This document shows positions 53,069-61,684 of a stretch of 64,000 bases of DNA, piece by piece. Numbering within the stretch: the stretch's first letter is position 1; every line of letters begins with the position of its first letter. Location: contig NZ_KZ987724.1 of NCBI RefSeq assembly GCF_003614185.1, positions 1,899,360 to 1,963,359 of the forward strand, read 5' to 3'. Source of the DNA: Paenibacillus aceti. GTDB lineage: Bacteria; Bacillota; Bacilli; Paenibacillales; Paenibacillaceae. A program made the translations under genes and the position numbers. The notes beneath the pieces were generated by a model. The model ran no database searches, was not told the origin of the DNA, and saw nothing but the letters and a program-made list of their open reading frames with translations.

Positions 53069-53079
53069 AATCGCAAAAA

Positions 53080-53340
53080 TCACTCATCCGTGTCAATAAT
53101 ACCATGCTTGGTGTACACAACCGCCTTGCCTCTCACCTTCACGGCAGAGGTGTGACTGGTGAACTGCGCGATAAGCACTTCACCTTTGTCCAGCTTCTCG
53201 GTATGGTGAAACCGCGTATCTTTACCACGGGTTAAGCCGATGACCGTCACGCCCTGGTCTTTGGCCTTCACAACGAAATAATCCCCGCCGCTCGTATTTG
53301 ACCAGTCGTCATTATCCTTTTCTTGATGCCGCTGCTCCAT
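53080..53340 (-). CDS. mtrB: Tryptophan RNA-binding attenuation protein (TRAP)
   Basis: Trp-activated 11-mer that binds (G/U)AG repeats in RNA. The core [53 protein letters not shown] is clearly TRAP and keeps the residues known to contact RNA (Lys-Gly-Glu of EKLDKGE and the KVRG region) and the Trp pocket ([20 protein letters not shown]). From the ATG at 53340 (AAAGGAG upstream) it has 86 aa, with an N-terminal extension rich in acidic residues compared with the 75-aa B. subtilis protein. No folE precedes it. Its target array is in the trp leader. Confidence 0.95.
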   Translation of the reverse strand: MEQRHQEKDNDDWSNTSGGDYFVVKAKDQGVTVIGLTRGKDTRFHHTEKLDKGEVLIAQFTSHTSAVKVRGKAVVYTKHGIIDTDE

Positions 53341-53375
53341 GATCAACCGCTCCTTTTCGATACTACCATCTTACT

Positions 53376-53410
53376 TAAAAGAAAAGGCCGTGAACAAACG
53401 CCCACGGTCC
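53376..53410 (-). terminator. Terminator of hbs
   Basis: GGCCGTG (53386-53392) pairs with CACGGTCC (53403-53410, one wobble), followed by TTTTCTTTT on the minus strand. Confidence 0.75.
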
Positions 53411-53436
53411 TTCGCAAAAGAAGATATGTAGAAATC

Positions 53437-53709
53437 TTATTTAATTCCGTCTTTGAGCGCTTTACCCGGTTTGAAAGCGGGAATTTTGCTCGCAGGGATT
53501 TCGATTTCCTCTCCGGTTTGCGGGTTGCGTCCTTTGCGTGCGGAACGCTCGCGAACTTCAAAGTTGCCGAAGCCAACCAGTTGTACCTTGTCTCCACTTT
53601 GAAGCGCTTCAGAAATGGCTTCGAATACAGCGTCAACCGCTTTGGTTGCATCCTTCTTGGACAATTCTGTGCTCTCAGCTACCTTAGATACCAAATCCGA
53701 TTTATTCAT
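53437..53709 (-). CDS. hbs: DNA-binding protein HU
   Basis: Main nucleoid protein. 90 aa with [64 protein letters not shown] (the DNA-binding arm) and VPAFKPGK-like [20 protein letters not shown] lies upstream of the ATG. Monocistronic between two terminators. Confidence 0.97.
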   Translation of the reverse strand: MNKSDLVSKVAESTELSKKDATKAVDAVFEAISEALQSGDKVQLVGFGNFEVRERSARKGRNPQTGEEIEIPASKIPAFKPGKALKDGIK

Positions 53710-53861
53710 TACGATTCACCTCCCTAATCTAGAAAAATACTTCGCTCTGATATTCTGTGTTTCCGTTTTGCCGCAGAATATACGTTAAACCGCGTTATTA
53801 CCATGTTTATTCCTGATAAAAGTTAAATTCAACACCCTTTTCAGTGACGCGGAACAAATTT

Positions 53862-53890
53862 ATAGTAATACAGGAAATCAATATTTTCAA
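53862..53890 (-). promoter_or_regulatory. Candidate sigma-A promoter of hbs
   Basis: -35 TTGAAA (53890-53885), 17-base spacer, -10 TACTAT (53867-53862). The 5' untranslated region would be about 145 bases; a second weaker promoter nearer the gene (TTGAAT, 17, TAAACA) is possible. The rest of 53710-53860 shows no gene. Confidence 0.5.
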
Positions 53891-53922
53891 GCTCTTTAAA
53901 TGCAAGTAACTGATTTATAGAC

Positions 53923-53964
53923 AAAAAAGCAACCGCATGCAGCGCCTACGCAGCATACGGTTAC
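53923..53964 (-). terminator. Terminator of spoIVA
   Basis: 16-base arms GCAACCGCATGCAGCG (53929-53944) and CGCAGCATACGGTTAC (53949-53964) pair with two exceptions; T run on the minus strand. It is about 85 bases after the spoIVA stop. Confidence 0.88.
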
Positions 53965-54049
53965 TAGAGGAGGAAACCGGATATTCATTTGGAATCATAG
54001 TAGATGCGGTTCAAAACTGCACGGATGATCACAAAATCAGGCTACGAAA

Positions 54050-55534
54050 TTACAAGATTATAGCGATCAAGCCACCGGAGCCTTCGTTAATAATGCGGCC
54101 GAGGGTTTCCTGTAATTTATAGCGGGCATTATCCGGCATCATAGCAATTTTGCCTTGAATTCCTTCTCTTACGATGGAGTGCAGGGAGCGTCCGAAGATA
54201 TCGGAATCCCAAATCTTGATCGGATCGTTCTCGAAATCCTGCATCAAATAGCGGACTAGCTCCTCACTCTGCTTCTCTGTGCCGATAATCGGCGCAAATT
54301 CGGATTCCACATCGACCCGGATCATATGGATCGATGGTGCTGTCGCCTTCAAGCGTACGCCGAATCTGGACCCTTGGCGGATCAGCTCCGGCTCGTCGAG
54401 AGCCATTTCGGCAAGTGAAGGAGCGGCGATGCCATAGCCCGTCGTCTTGACCATTTCCAGCGCTTCCGCAAATCGGTCATACTCCCGCTTCGCATGGGTA
54501 AATTCCTGCATCAGCTGGAGCAGATGGTCTTTGCCGCGGATTTCAACACCGACGACCTCCATCAGGATATGATCATACAAGTCATCCGGCGCGTAGAGGT
54601 CGATCTCGGCGACGCCCTGCCCCATATTCAGGCCGCTAAGTCCGGCCCGGTCGATGAAGTCATATTCCATGAAATTATTAACGACGCGGTCCACATCGCG
54701 CAGACGCCGGATGTCTTTTACAGTATCCCGCACAGAATTCTCGTAATTGCTGCGCAGCCAGTGATTCTCATTCAACACCATAACCCAGCTTGGCAGATTA
54801 ACGTTCACTTCATGAACCGGGAACTCATACAGGACTTCCCGCAGTACACCTGTTACATCTTCTTCCGTCATCGTGGCCGCACTGAGCGTAATGACTGGAA
54901 TATCATATTTGGCGGCGAGCTCTCCGCGAAGCTCCTGAGCCTCCTCACCGTTCGGCCGCGTTGAGTTGATGACCAGGACGAACGGCTTGCCGACCTCCTT
55001 CAGTTCCGCTATTACCCTTTCCTCCGAGTCCACATAGGAATAACGCGGAATGTCAGCGATCGTCCCGTCGGTCGTCACGACAACGCCCAAAGTGGAATGC
55101 TCCTGAATCACTTTGCGCGTCCCTATCTCGGCCGCTTCCTGGAACGGAATCGGCTCTTCGAACCAAGGCGTCGAGATCATGCGCGGACCATTCTCATCCT
55201 CATAGCCTTTCGCGCCTTCTACTGCATAGCCGACGCAGTCTACCAATCTTACATTCACTTCGAGACCTTCAGAGACCTTGATCTGCACCGCATTGTTAGG
55301 CACAAATTTAGGCTCTGTCGTCATGATCGTCTTCCCGGCCGCACTCTGCGGAAGCTCATCCACAGCGCGGACCCGATCCGCCTCGTTCGTAATGTTCGGA
55401 AGCACGACAGTTTCCATGAAGCGCTTGATAAACGTGGACTTGCCTGTGCGGACAGCCCCGACAACACCAAGGTAAATGTCTCCTCCAGTTCGTTCGGCAA
55501 TGTCCTTATAAATGTCTACTTTCTCCAATACCAA
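54050..55534 (-). CDS. spoIVA: Stage IV sporulation protein A (spore coat ATPase)
   Basis: Polymerising ATPase forming the basement layer of the spore coat, made in the mother cell. 494 aa, full length, with Walker A GVVGAVRTGKSTFIKRF, the TMTTEPKFVPNNAV segment (switch), VDCVGYAVEGAKGYEDENGPRM, and the conserved C-terminus ARYKLQETLGRIINEGSGGLIAIIL. The start is a TTG at 55534, with GGAGGGG six to seven bases upstream. A sigma-E-type promoter lies about 190 bases upstream. Confidence 0.97.
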   Translation of the reverse strand: MVLEKVDIYKDIAERTGGDIYLGVVGAVRTGKSTFIKRFMETVVLPNITNEADRVRAVDELPQSAAGKTIMTTEPKFVPNNAVQIKVSEGLEVNVRLVDCVGYAVEGAKGYEDENGPRMISTPWFEEPIPFQEAAEIGTRKVIQEHSTLGVVVTTDGTIADIPRYSYVDSEERVIAELKEVGKPFVLVINSTRPNGEEAQELRGELAAKYDIPVITLSAATMTEEDVTGVLREVLYEFPVHEVNVNLPSWVMVLNENHWLRSNYENSVRDTVKDIRRLRDVDRVVNNFMEYDFIDRAGLSGLNMGQGVAEIDLYAPDDLYDHILMEVVGVEIRGKDHLLQLMQEFTHAKREYDRFAEALEMVKTTGYGIAAPSLAEMALDEPELIRQGSRFGVRLKATAPSIHMIRVDVESEFAPIIGTEKQSEELVRYLMQDFENDPIKIWDSDIFGRSLHSIVREGIQGKIAMMPDNARYKLQETLGRIINEGSGGLIAIIL

Positions 55535-55726
55535 TGATATCCCCTCCTCAAATTTTGCCGAAGGAAAAATGCCTTGAGAGCATCCGCTTCGCCATTCTCA
55601 ATCCTTAACGCCTGCTGCTATAATAGGAGCGGCAGCTCCTCTTGCCCGTGCCCGCCGCCGCAAACCGCTGTGGAGTGAGTCTGAACGAGAGCGGCGTTAA
55701 CTCGTACATGCATTTGGACTAGTATC

Positions 55727-55755
55727 ATCATATGTACCAGACGCGGATTTATGAC
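55727..55755 (-). promoter_or_regulatory. Candidate sigma-E promoter of spoIVA
   Basis: -35-like GTCATAAA (55755-55748), 13-base spacer, -10-like CATATGAT (55734-55727). Sigma-E sites read roughly (G)TMATATT, 13-14 bases, CATACAnT, so the match is good. Expected for a mother-cell gene. The remaining 55540-55720 holds no gene, only a GGAGC/GCTCC hairpin near 55629-55642. Confidence 0.5.
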
Positions 55756-55866
55756 GGAAATATCAAGAGAAACCGTTTTTCATTTGAAACGCCGTAGGAC
55801 GCCAGAAACGGGCATAATCCCGCCACACTGAATCCATATGATTATATGAGGTTAGTTATGACGAAT

Positions 55867-55906
55867 AAAAAAAGAAGACTGCCAGAAAATATTCCGGTAA
55901 TCTTCT
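55867..55906 (-). terminator. Terminator after the yphF-like lipoprotein gene
   Basis: AGAAGA (55873-55878) with TCTTCT (55901-55906) and inner CTGCCAG/CCGGTAA partial pairing, then T run on the minus strand. Confidence 0.8.
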
Positions 55907-55914
55907 CTACATCT

Positions 55915-56709
55915 CTATTCCATAACTGCTATAGGTGTATCATCCTGCCATAGATAGGGCAGAGATTTGACAGGAGCGTAATAGGAATGCTCCGTTAAAT
56001 AAGTTCTCAGATCCTCATCTGCGCCTGGATTAATCTGCTGATGATCGATTACTTGCATAATATCAAATGCATAATCGAGATAGACTGTACCCGCCCTATT
56101 AACGAGAAAGGGCAGCTCCTGTCCTGAATAGACGCTGCTGACCTTATAATTTTGCGCTCCGGCCCGTTTCAAATCTACCGTGAACAAGCCTGGATAAGCC
56201 TCCCGCTCCTCTTGAAGCGGCAGAGCTTCGTCATGCTTGCTGCGATAGTTGTTAACCAGGCGCTGCACATCATTCACCTTCTGCACGGTTAACAAATCCA
56301 TCACCTTGACCGTAGGCTGCACCTCTTCATTCAGCACAAGAAAATAAACGCTACCTCCTTGCTCGAACGCCGCGCTAGGGATTTCATCCAGGTAACCCTT
56401 ACTATGCAGCTGATCCAGATCGATCCGGAATTTCTCATATCTCGGCGTCTCCGGCCCGGCGGTAATGATCGGCAGGATACCGGTGTCCGCCTGAAATTGA
56501 TCCAGGGCCCGCTGGACGCGATCCACGCTTTCCTTATATGATCTCTTATTCCCTTCCCCACGCTCACCAGGGTACATACATCCCGTCAGCCCGATAAGCA
56601 GTGCAGCAAGCAGGATCAGGGCCAGGAAAGGCCTATATAATCGATTTATCGTTCTCTGATTCAATCCGATCAAGCTCCTCTCCCTCTTAGTCCAACTCCT
56701 GCTGCTCAA
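55915..56709 (-). CDS. Lipoprotein, YphF-like
   Basis: 264 aa. A basic N-terminus is followed by a hydrophobic stretch (about 28-42) and lipobox LTGC (Cys about 43), so it should be lipid-anchored outside the membrane. The domain repeats a pattern VDRVQRALDQFQADTGILPI and VQRLVNNYRSKHDEALPL, like pseudopilin-type start segments. It is placed next to spoIVA as yphF is in B. subtilis. Several in-frame starts precede the signal sequence; the true one is uncertain. It overlaps the end of the ferredoxin gene. Confidence 0.75.
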   Translation of the reverse strand: MSSRSWTKRERSLIGLNQRTINRLYRPFLALILLAALLIGLTGCMYPGERGEGNKRSYKESVDRVQRALDQFQADTGILPIITAGPETPRYEKFRIDLDQLHSKGYLDEIPSAAFEQGGSVYFLVLNEEVQPTVKVMDLLTVQKVNDVQRLVNNYRSKHDEALPLQEEREAYPGLFTVDLKRAGAQNYKVSSVYSGQELPFLVNRAGTVYLDYAFDIMQVIDHQQINPGADEDLRTYLTEHSYYAPVKSLPYLWQDDTPIAVME

Positions 56710-57031
56710 GCTGCTTGCGGATCGCCGCCTTGAGCGGATCCTCCGGCAGCTCTACCTTTGCGTCGCCGCGGATGATCGCCTGACAGGCTAGGCGATACCC
56801 TTGCTCCAGCAATGATCCGAGCTTACGCCGCTCAGCCTCATTCGGAGGCATCAGAGCCTGCGAATATTCCGGATCGACCTTGACTTTGCACATCAGGCAA
56901 GCGGCCTTGCCGCCACAGCGCGTCGTAATATGCACTCTAGCCTCCCGGGCAGCGCGCAGCACGCTGGTCCCCGGGCGCACCTTCACCGTCTTATGCGACG
57001 GATTGAACTCAATCTGCGTCTGTCCTTTCAC
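56687..57031 (-). CDS. 2Fe-2S ferredoxin-type protein
   Basis: 114 aa. Plant-type [2Fe-2S] domain with Cys39, Cys45, Cys48 (TTRCGGKAACLMCKV) and a fourth at about 82 (YRLACQAII). Electron carrier of unknown partner. Located between the nucleotidyltransferase and yphF-like genes. The C-terminal tail (AIRKQLEQQELD) is helical. Confidence 0.87.
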   Translation of the reverse strand: MKGQTQIEFNPSHKTVKVRPGTSVLRAAREARVHITTRCGGKAACLMCKVKVDPEYSQALMPPNEAERRKLGSLLEQGYRLACQAIIRGDAKVELPEDPLKAAIRKQLEQQELD

Positions 57032-57052
57032 CGCTTTTGCCTCCTAATTCAT

Positions 57053-57682
57053 TTACTCGCGCCATGACCATGACAGCAGCGGCTGCTCCAATAGCTCGGC
57101 CATCCTGGCGATTAGCTCCCGGCTCCAATGATTACGCTCCAACAGGATCGCCAGCAGCGGCAGATGCTCCTGCGGCTGTTTCCGGATCTTGTCCGCAATA
57201 TGAATATAGCGGTCTGGGCGCCCTCTGAGCACATTGAACACGAATTCATGGGCGAGCGGCATCAAGCTGAGCGGATGCCCCTGCAGCTCAACTTGCGGCG
57301 CAAATGGGGCCAGTACGTCGGCAATCTCTGTCCGGTACGTCGCCCCCTCCGCTTTCACCTCGAAGCCACCGACCAACTCTATGGAAATTCGGTCCATTGA
57401 ATAGTGGCTCAGCAAAGAGACATAGCGCTCCGTCTGATCGAAGCGGGGTTCATCGACCGCGATATCCTGTAATAGCGCATGGACCCGCCCCGCATCATCC
57501 ACATCGGTGTACACATCGATGTCCCGAGGTGAAGCCGAAAGGGCTACTTCCTGCAGCATGAGGCTGCAGCTCCCCCCGAGCAGCCAGATTCCTTCCACAC
57601 TGCTTAATCGGGCCTCCAGCTCTGTCAACGCAGGGACCATCCCGGGATACTTAATGATGTCTGACTCGATCCCATCTGTCAT
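57053..57682 (-). CDS. Nucleotidyltransferase-like protein
   Basis: 209 aa from ATG 57682 (AGAGGG eight bases upstream). The start of a nucleotidyltransferase fold is visible: LLGGSCSLMLQEVALSASPRDIDVYTDV (GS ... DxD). A helical C-terminal part follows. Similar proteins include aminoglycoside-type and toxin-antitoxin-type NTases, but the substrate is unknown. The open frame extends upstream to 57913, overlapping yphE on the same strand; that part is rejected. Confidence 0.72.
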   Translation of the reverse strand: MTDGIESDIIKYPGMVPALTELEARLSSVEGIWLLGGSCSLMLQEVALSASPRDIDVYTDVDDAGRVHALLQDIAVDEPRFDQTERYVSLLSHYSMDRISIELVGGFEVKAEGATYRTEIADVLAPFAPQVELQGHPLSLMPLAHEFVFNVLRGRPDRYIHIADKIRKQPQEHLPLLAILLERNHWSRELIARMAELLEQPLLSWSWRE

Positions 57683-57720
57683 GTTATTCCCTCTTTTCCT
57701 TATCCATCCCGAATCGGCGG

Positions 57721-57906
57721 TTATGTAATCGATACAAGTCCTGTCAGAAAGCCCGCCAGCATAATTACAAAAGCGATCAATGAAAGAATTCCTCTGAGCA
57801 GTCCCTTCGTCTTGGTTCTTGCCAACGTAATCAGGAATACGGACAAGCCCATGACGAGAATCGCAGCGATCGACAGCCACATCTTGGTCATTGCATCCAG
57901 AACCAT
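57721..57906 (-). CDS. YphE-like small membrane protein (DUF2768)
   Basis: 61 aa with two membrane helices (about 8-27 and 37-59: MWLSIAAILVMGLSVFLITLA; GILSLIAFVIMLAGFLTGLVSI), the layout of DUF2768. Position between gpsA and yphF/spoIVA matches yphE. AGGAGTG lies upstream of the ATG. Function unknown. Confidence 0.8.
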   Translation of the reverse strand: MVLDAMTKMWLSIAAILVMGLSVFLITLARTKTKGLLRGILSLIAFVIMLAGFLTGLVSIT

Positions 57907-57932
57907 TGTTCATACACTCCTATTAAGAGGTT

Positions 57933-57965
57933 GTTCAAAAAGGGACTAAAACCCGAACTTTTGAA
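57933..57965. repeat. Short inverted repeat GTTCAAAAAG ... CTTTTGAAC
   Basis: 10-base and 9-base arms (57933-57942 and 57957-57965) around a 14-base loop, between the spoVIF-like gene and yphE. On the minus strand it can act as a weak terminator (stem then CTTTTTGAAC). Its arm begins with the same 10 bases as the repeat at 3083. The remainder up to 58150 shows no gene. Confidence 0.45.
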
Positions 57966-58150
57966 CACGCGCTATAAATTTCCACCGATTGATATGATGA
58001 ATATTATAGCATTTCGACCGGAAACAGGCTATGCCATCATTACAAAATATAACAACAAAAAAGCCCTACAGAAATTTATATCAGCTGAACTGATGTTCAA
58101 CATCTATAACTCTCCTGCAGGACTATTCCTAACTAATTCAGTTAGCCAAG

Positions 58151-58423
58151 TTACTTCTTTATCATCATCTTCATCAATGCTTGCATATTGCTCGTATTCA
58201 TACCGCTCTTCTTCACTGCACTGACAATTTCATTGATCGTGCTCTCCGTAACAGGCACTTTGGCTGCTGCCGATACTTGCTTGATCAGCTTACGCAGTTC
58301 AGCTTCATTCTGCATTGTCGATGGTTTGACATTGCTGGCCAGCTTCTTGACTGTGCCTTCTGTTATATTTTTACCCGTTTTTTTATTAATGGCACCCAGA
58401 GCATCCTTGGAAAAATTGTTCAT
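58151..58423 (-). CDS. Stage VI sporulation protein F family
   Basis: 90 aa from ATG 58423 (GGAGG upstream). NNFSKDALGAINKKTGKNITEGTVKKLASNVKPSTMQNEAELRKLIKQVSAAAKVPVTES and the closing MQALMKMMIKK match the SpoVIF family of spore-coat assembly proteins. The in-frame upstream ATG at 58468 reads an unlikely leader. Stands alone. Confidence 0.8.
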   Translation of the reverse strand: MNNFSKDALGAINKKTGKNITEGTVKKLASNVKPSTMQNEAELRKLIKQVSAAAKVPVTESTINEIVSAVKKSGMNTSNMQALMKMMIKK

Positions 58424-58530
58424 TCGTTCGCCTCCTCCGTTGTCCTCCTTCCCATAATATGAGAACAAGACGAAAAAGGTGAGTAGACTCCAAGATCAGA
58501 TCTGTGTCAGCGAGCATTGGAGCTATTGTT

Positions 58531-59574
58531 TTATTTATGCCAGGTCTCCCAGGTTTCGATGGACATAAGCTCCATCTCCGTCTTCTTATCGCGACCCATC
58601 AGCGCCTCCACTGCGGTTCTCGGGTCCAGATCCTCGAACAGTACCTGATAGAGCTGCTGAGTAATCGGCATCTGTACGTTAAGCTTCCTAGAGATCGTAT
58701 GGGCCACCTTGGTCGTACGAATTCCTTCCACCACCATACCCATCGAGCTTAGCACCGTATCGAGCTTCTTGCCTTCGCCGAGCATGTACCCCGCCCGCCA
58801 GTTCCGGCTATGACGGCTCGTCGCTGTAACGACCAGGTCGCCAACCCCGGCCAGACCGGCAAAAGTAAGCGGATTAGCGCCCATCTCAGCGCCGATGCGG
58901 GTAATTTCAGCAAGTCCGCGTGTGAGCAGAGCAGCCTTGGCGTTATCGCCAAAGCCAAGACCATCCGACATCCCTGCACCGAGCGCAATGATATTCTTCA
59001 GCGCCCCAGCAACTTCAACCCCGACCATATCGCGGTTCGTGTAGACGCGGAAATAAGGGTTCATGAACAGATCCTGGGCGCGAATTGCCTGGGATTCGTC
59101 CAGTGCCGCAACGACTACTGTCGTCGGACAGCGCTTCACGACTTCCTCCGCATGGCTCGGGCCGGACAATACGACAATCCGTCCCTCATCACACCCAAGC
59201 TCCTCGGAAATTACCGTCGAGATGCGCTTAAGCGATTCGATCTCAAAGCCCTTGGTGGCGTGAACCACCAGCATATCCTCTGTCCAATATGGACGCAACT
59301 GCCGGGCAACCTCGCGAACAGCGGCCGAAGGGGCGACGATGACGACAGCCTCTGCCCCATTCATCGCCTCTTGCATATCTGTAGTGGCCGTCAAATTAGG
59401 GGATAGAGTAACCCCTGGCAAAAAACGATCATTATGATGGAGTTGATTGATCTCATCCCTTTGCGACTCATTTCGAGTCCAAATGACAACATCCATCTCC
59501 TTGTCAGCCAGCACACTCGCGAGCGCGGTTCCCCAACTACCTGCTACCAGCACAGCTACCTTCCTAGCCAACAC
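58531..59574 (-). CDS. gpsA: Glycerol-3-phosphate dehydrogenase [NAD(P)+]
   Basis: Makes sn-glycerol-3-phosphate for phospholipids. 347 aa: VAVLVAGSWGTALASVLA, GFEIESLKRIS, the catalytic Lys in VEVAGALKNIIALGAGMSDGLGFGDNAKAAL, and GLAGVGDLVVTATSRHSRN. The nucleotide motif has Val where the first Gly of GxGxxG is usual (VAGSWG not GAGSWG). Start is probably GTG 59574 (GGGAGGG upstream), overlapping plsY by 11 bases; the pair makes the acyl acceptor and the first acyltransferase. Confidence 0.94.
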   Translation of the reverse strand: MLARKVAVLVAGSWGTALASVLADKEMDVVIWTRNESQRDEINQLHHNDRFLPGVTLSPNLTATTDMQEAMNGAEAVVIVAPSAAVREVARQLRPYWTEDMLVVHATKGFEIESLKRISTVISEELGCDEGRIVVLSGPSHAEEVVKRCPTTVVVAALDESQAIRAQDLFMNPYFRVYTNRDMVGVEVAGALKNIIALGAGMSDGLGFGDNAKAALLTRGLAEITRIGAEMGANPLTFAGLAGVGDLVVTATSRHSRNWRAGYMLGEGKKLDTVLSSMGMVVEGIRTTKVAHTISRKLNVQMPITQQLYQVLFEDLDPRTAVEALMGRDKKTEMELMSIETWETWHK

Positions 59575-60175
59575 GTTTCCCTCCCTTAGAACCTAGCTTA
59601 TTCTCCTTGCCCTGCACCAGCTTGACGATATTCGTCCGATGTCTCCACACAGCAAAGAGGCAGATCAACAGGCTGACCCAGAAATAAGGGCCAATCCCCT
59701 CGCTAATCACGAGAAAAACAGGAGTTAACAGCACGAAGATTAAAGATCCCAGCGATACATATCTCGTGAATACGATAGATAGAATAGCGATAATCCCGGC
59801 ATACAGTGCTGGCAGGAAGAATAGGGAAGCCATCACACCGATCGTTGAGGCGATCCCTTTGCCCCCGCGAAAGCGGAAGTAGACCGGCCAATTATGTCCA
59901 ATAATGACGGCTATCCCGCAAAGGGCCGGCACCCAGACCGAGCCGTCTCCGAGCCAGCGGCCGATCCAGACCGCAGCGATCCCCTTCAGCACGTCGAGCG
60001 TCAACACAAGAATGGCCGGACCTGTGCCGAGCACCCTGAGCGTATTCGTCGCGCCGGCATTCCCGCTGCCATGCTGACGTATATCAATTCCCTTGAGCGC
60101 CTTGGCAATCACAACACTGAAGCTAACCGAGCCTAGTAAATAAGAAGCAAGAACTGCAATGACGGATAAAATCAA
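59564..60175 (-). CDS. plsY: Acyl-phosphate:glycerol-3-phosphate acyltransferase
   Basis: First acylation of glycerol-3-phosphate at the membrane. 203 aa, five membrane segments, with YLLGSVSFSVVIAKALKGIDIRQHGSGNAGATNTLRVLG (phosphate-binding), GHNWPVYFRFRGGKGIASTIG and RHRTNIVKLVQGKENKLG. Coupled to gpsA. B. subtilis has plsY elsewhere in the genome. Confidence 0.95.
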   Translation of the reverse strand: MILSVIAVLASYLLGSVSFSVVIAKALKGIDIRQHGSGNAGATNTLRVLGTGPAILVLTLDVLKGIAAVWIGRWLGDGSVWVPALCGIAVIIGHNWPVYFRFRGGKGIASTIGVMASLFFLPALYAGIIAILSIVFTRYVSLGSLIFVLLTPVFLVISEGIGPYFWVSLLICLFAVWRHRTNIVKLVQGKENKLGSKGGKRVG

Positions 60176-60189
60176 CTTGTCGTCCTCTC

Positions 60190-61512
60190 CTAACCCTCAT
60201 CAGACTTACGCCGCGTGAACAGACGAATCGGCGTACCTTCGAAATCAAAAGCAGCGCGAATTTTATTCTCCAAGTAACGCTCATAAGAGAAGTGCATCAA
60301 CTCAGGATCGTTGACAAATACAACAATCGTCGGCGGCTTCACCGCAACCTGAGTCACATAATTAATCCGCAATCTTCTTCCTTTATCTGTAGGAGGCGGG
60401 TTAATCGCCACCGCATCAGAGACGACATCATTAAGTAAATGGGTCTGTATCCGTTTCGTATGCTGGTCGGCAACATGCTGCACAACCGGAAGCAGCTTAT
60501 GCAGTCTTTGCTTCGTCTTGGCTGACAGGAATACGATCGGTGCATAAGTCATAAACAAGAAGTGGTCGCGGATCTTCTGCTCAAATTGCTGCATTGTCTT
60601 ATCGTCCTTCTCCACGACATCCCACTTGTTCACTACGAATGCAGAAGCCTTGCCCGCTTCATAGGCATAGCCCGCAATATGCTTGTCCTGCTCGATAATC
60701 CCCTCTTCGCCATTGATGAGCACAAGTACGACATCCGCTCGTTCAATAGCCTTCATCGCGCGCATTACGCTGTATTTCTCCGTTGTCTCATACACCTTGC
60801 CCCGCTTGCGCATCCCAGCGGTATCGATCAATACATACTTCTGTCCATCCTTCTCGAACGGCGTATCGACAGCATCGCGGGTTGTACCGGCGATGTCGCT
60901 GACAATAACGCGCTCCTCGCCTAATATAGCGTTGACCAGCGAGGATTTGCCGACGTTCGGACGCCCGATCAGCGCCACCCGGATCACATCTTCATCGTAC
61001 TCATCCTCGGTCTGCTCAGGCAGATTCTCAACGATAGCATCCAGCAGATCGCCGATTCCAGTACCATGGCTGCCGGATACACCGATCGGCTCCCCGAAGC
61101 CAAGATTGTAGAATTCATAGATGAAATCCTGACGACCGAGATTATCGACCTTGTTCACGGCCACGATAACAGGCTTGCCGCTACGATAGAGCAGAGTGGC
61201 TACCTCCTCGTCCGCCCCGGTCACTCCCGTCTTGGCATCACACATGAACACGATCACATCTGCTTCTTCAATCGCCAGCTCCGCCTGCATGCGGATCAAT
61301 TTCAGAATCGGTTCTTCATCACTTAGCTCAATACCGCCGGTGTCGATCACGCTGAATGGCGTACCATTCCATTCCGCTGTACCGTAGATCCGGTCTCGCG
61401 TAATGCCTGGCTTATCTTCCACAATCGCCAGACGGTCGCCGATCATACGGTTAAAGATCGTAGACTTCCCTACATTTGGCCTACCGACGATGGCCACTAC
61501 GGGTCTTGCCAT
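60190..61512 (-). CDS. der: GTPase Der (EngA), ribosome assembly
   Basis: Tandem GTPase needed for 50S subunit assembly. 440 aa: G1 [14 protein letters not shown] (about 8-21) with DTGG and NKVD, a second domain [29 protein letters not shown], and a C-terminal KH-like domain ([43 protein letters not shown]). The ATG at 61512 (GGAGG seven bases upstream) is preferred over ATG 61518, which is too close to that site. Confidence 0.97.
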   Translation of the reverse strand: MARPVVAIVGRPNVGKSTIFNRMIGDRLAIVEDKPGITRDRIYGTAEWNGTPFSVIDTGGIELSDEEPILKLIRMQAELAIEEADVIVFMCDAKTGVTGADEEVATLLYRSGKPVIVAVNKVDNLGRQDFIYEFYNLGFGEPIGVSGSHGTGIGDLLDAIVENLPEQTEDEYDEDVIRVALIGRPNVGKSSLVNAILGEERVIVSDIAGTTRDAVDTPFEKDGQKYVLIDTAGMRKRGKVYETTEKYSVMRAMKAIERADVVLVLINGEEGIIEQDKHIAGYAYEAGKASAFVVNKWDVVEKDDKTMQQFEQKIRDHFLFMTYAPIVFLSAKTKQRLHKLLPVVQHVADQHTKRIQTHLLNDVVSDAVAINPPPTDKGRRLRINYVTQVAVKPPTIVVFVNDPELMHFSYERYLENKIRAAFDFEGTPIRLFTRRKSDEG

Positions 61513-61628
61513 ACGCATTCCTCCTAAGATTACTAAATCTATATTCGCTTACTTTTGTTTATCTCATTTAAATTACACCTAAATAATCATAGCAAAAAAA
61601 AACTGAATTGGCTAACTATAGTATTGCC

Positions 61629-61661
61629 AAAAAAAAGAGCGAACCCGCATAGGGGGTTCGC
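61629..61661 (-). terminator. Terminator of the S1-like gene
   Basis: Perfect 8-bp GCGAACCC/GGGTTCGC stem (61639-61646 with 61654-61661) and seven-base loop, then a T run on the minus strand, 24 bases after the stop. Confidence 0.9.
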
Positions 61662-61684
61662 CGATATCTTAAGCTTATATCCGC

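Noticed and set aside
57683-57913. Extended N-terminus of the nucleotidyltransferase-like protein
   Set aside because: It overlaps the yphE-like gene out of frame and has no domain content; ATG 57682 has a good ribosome-binding site.
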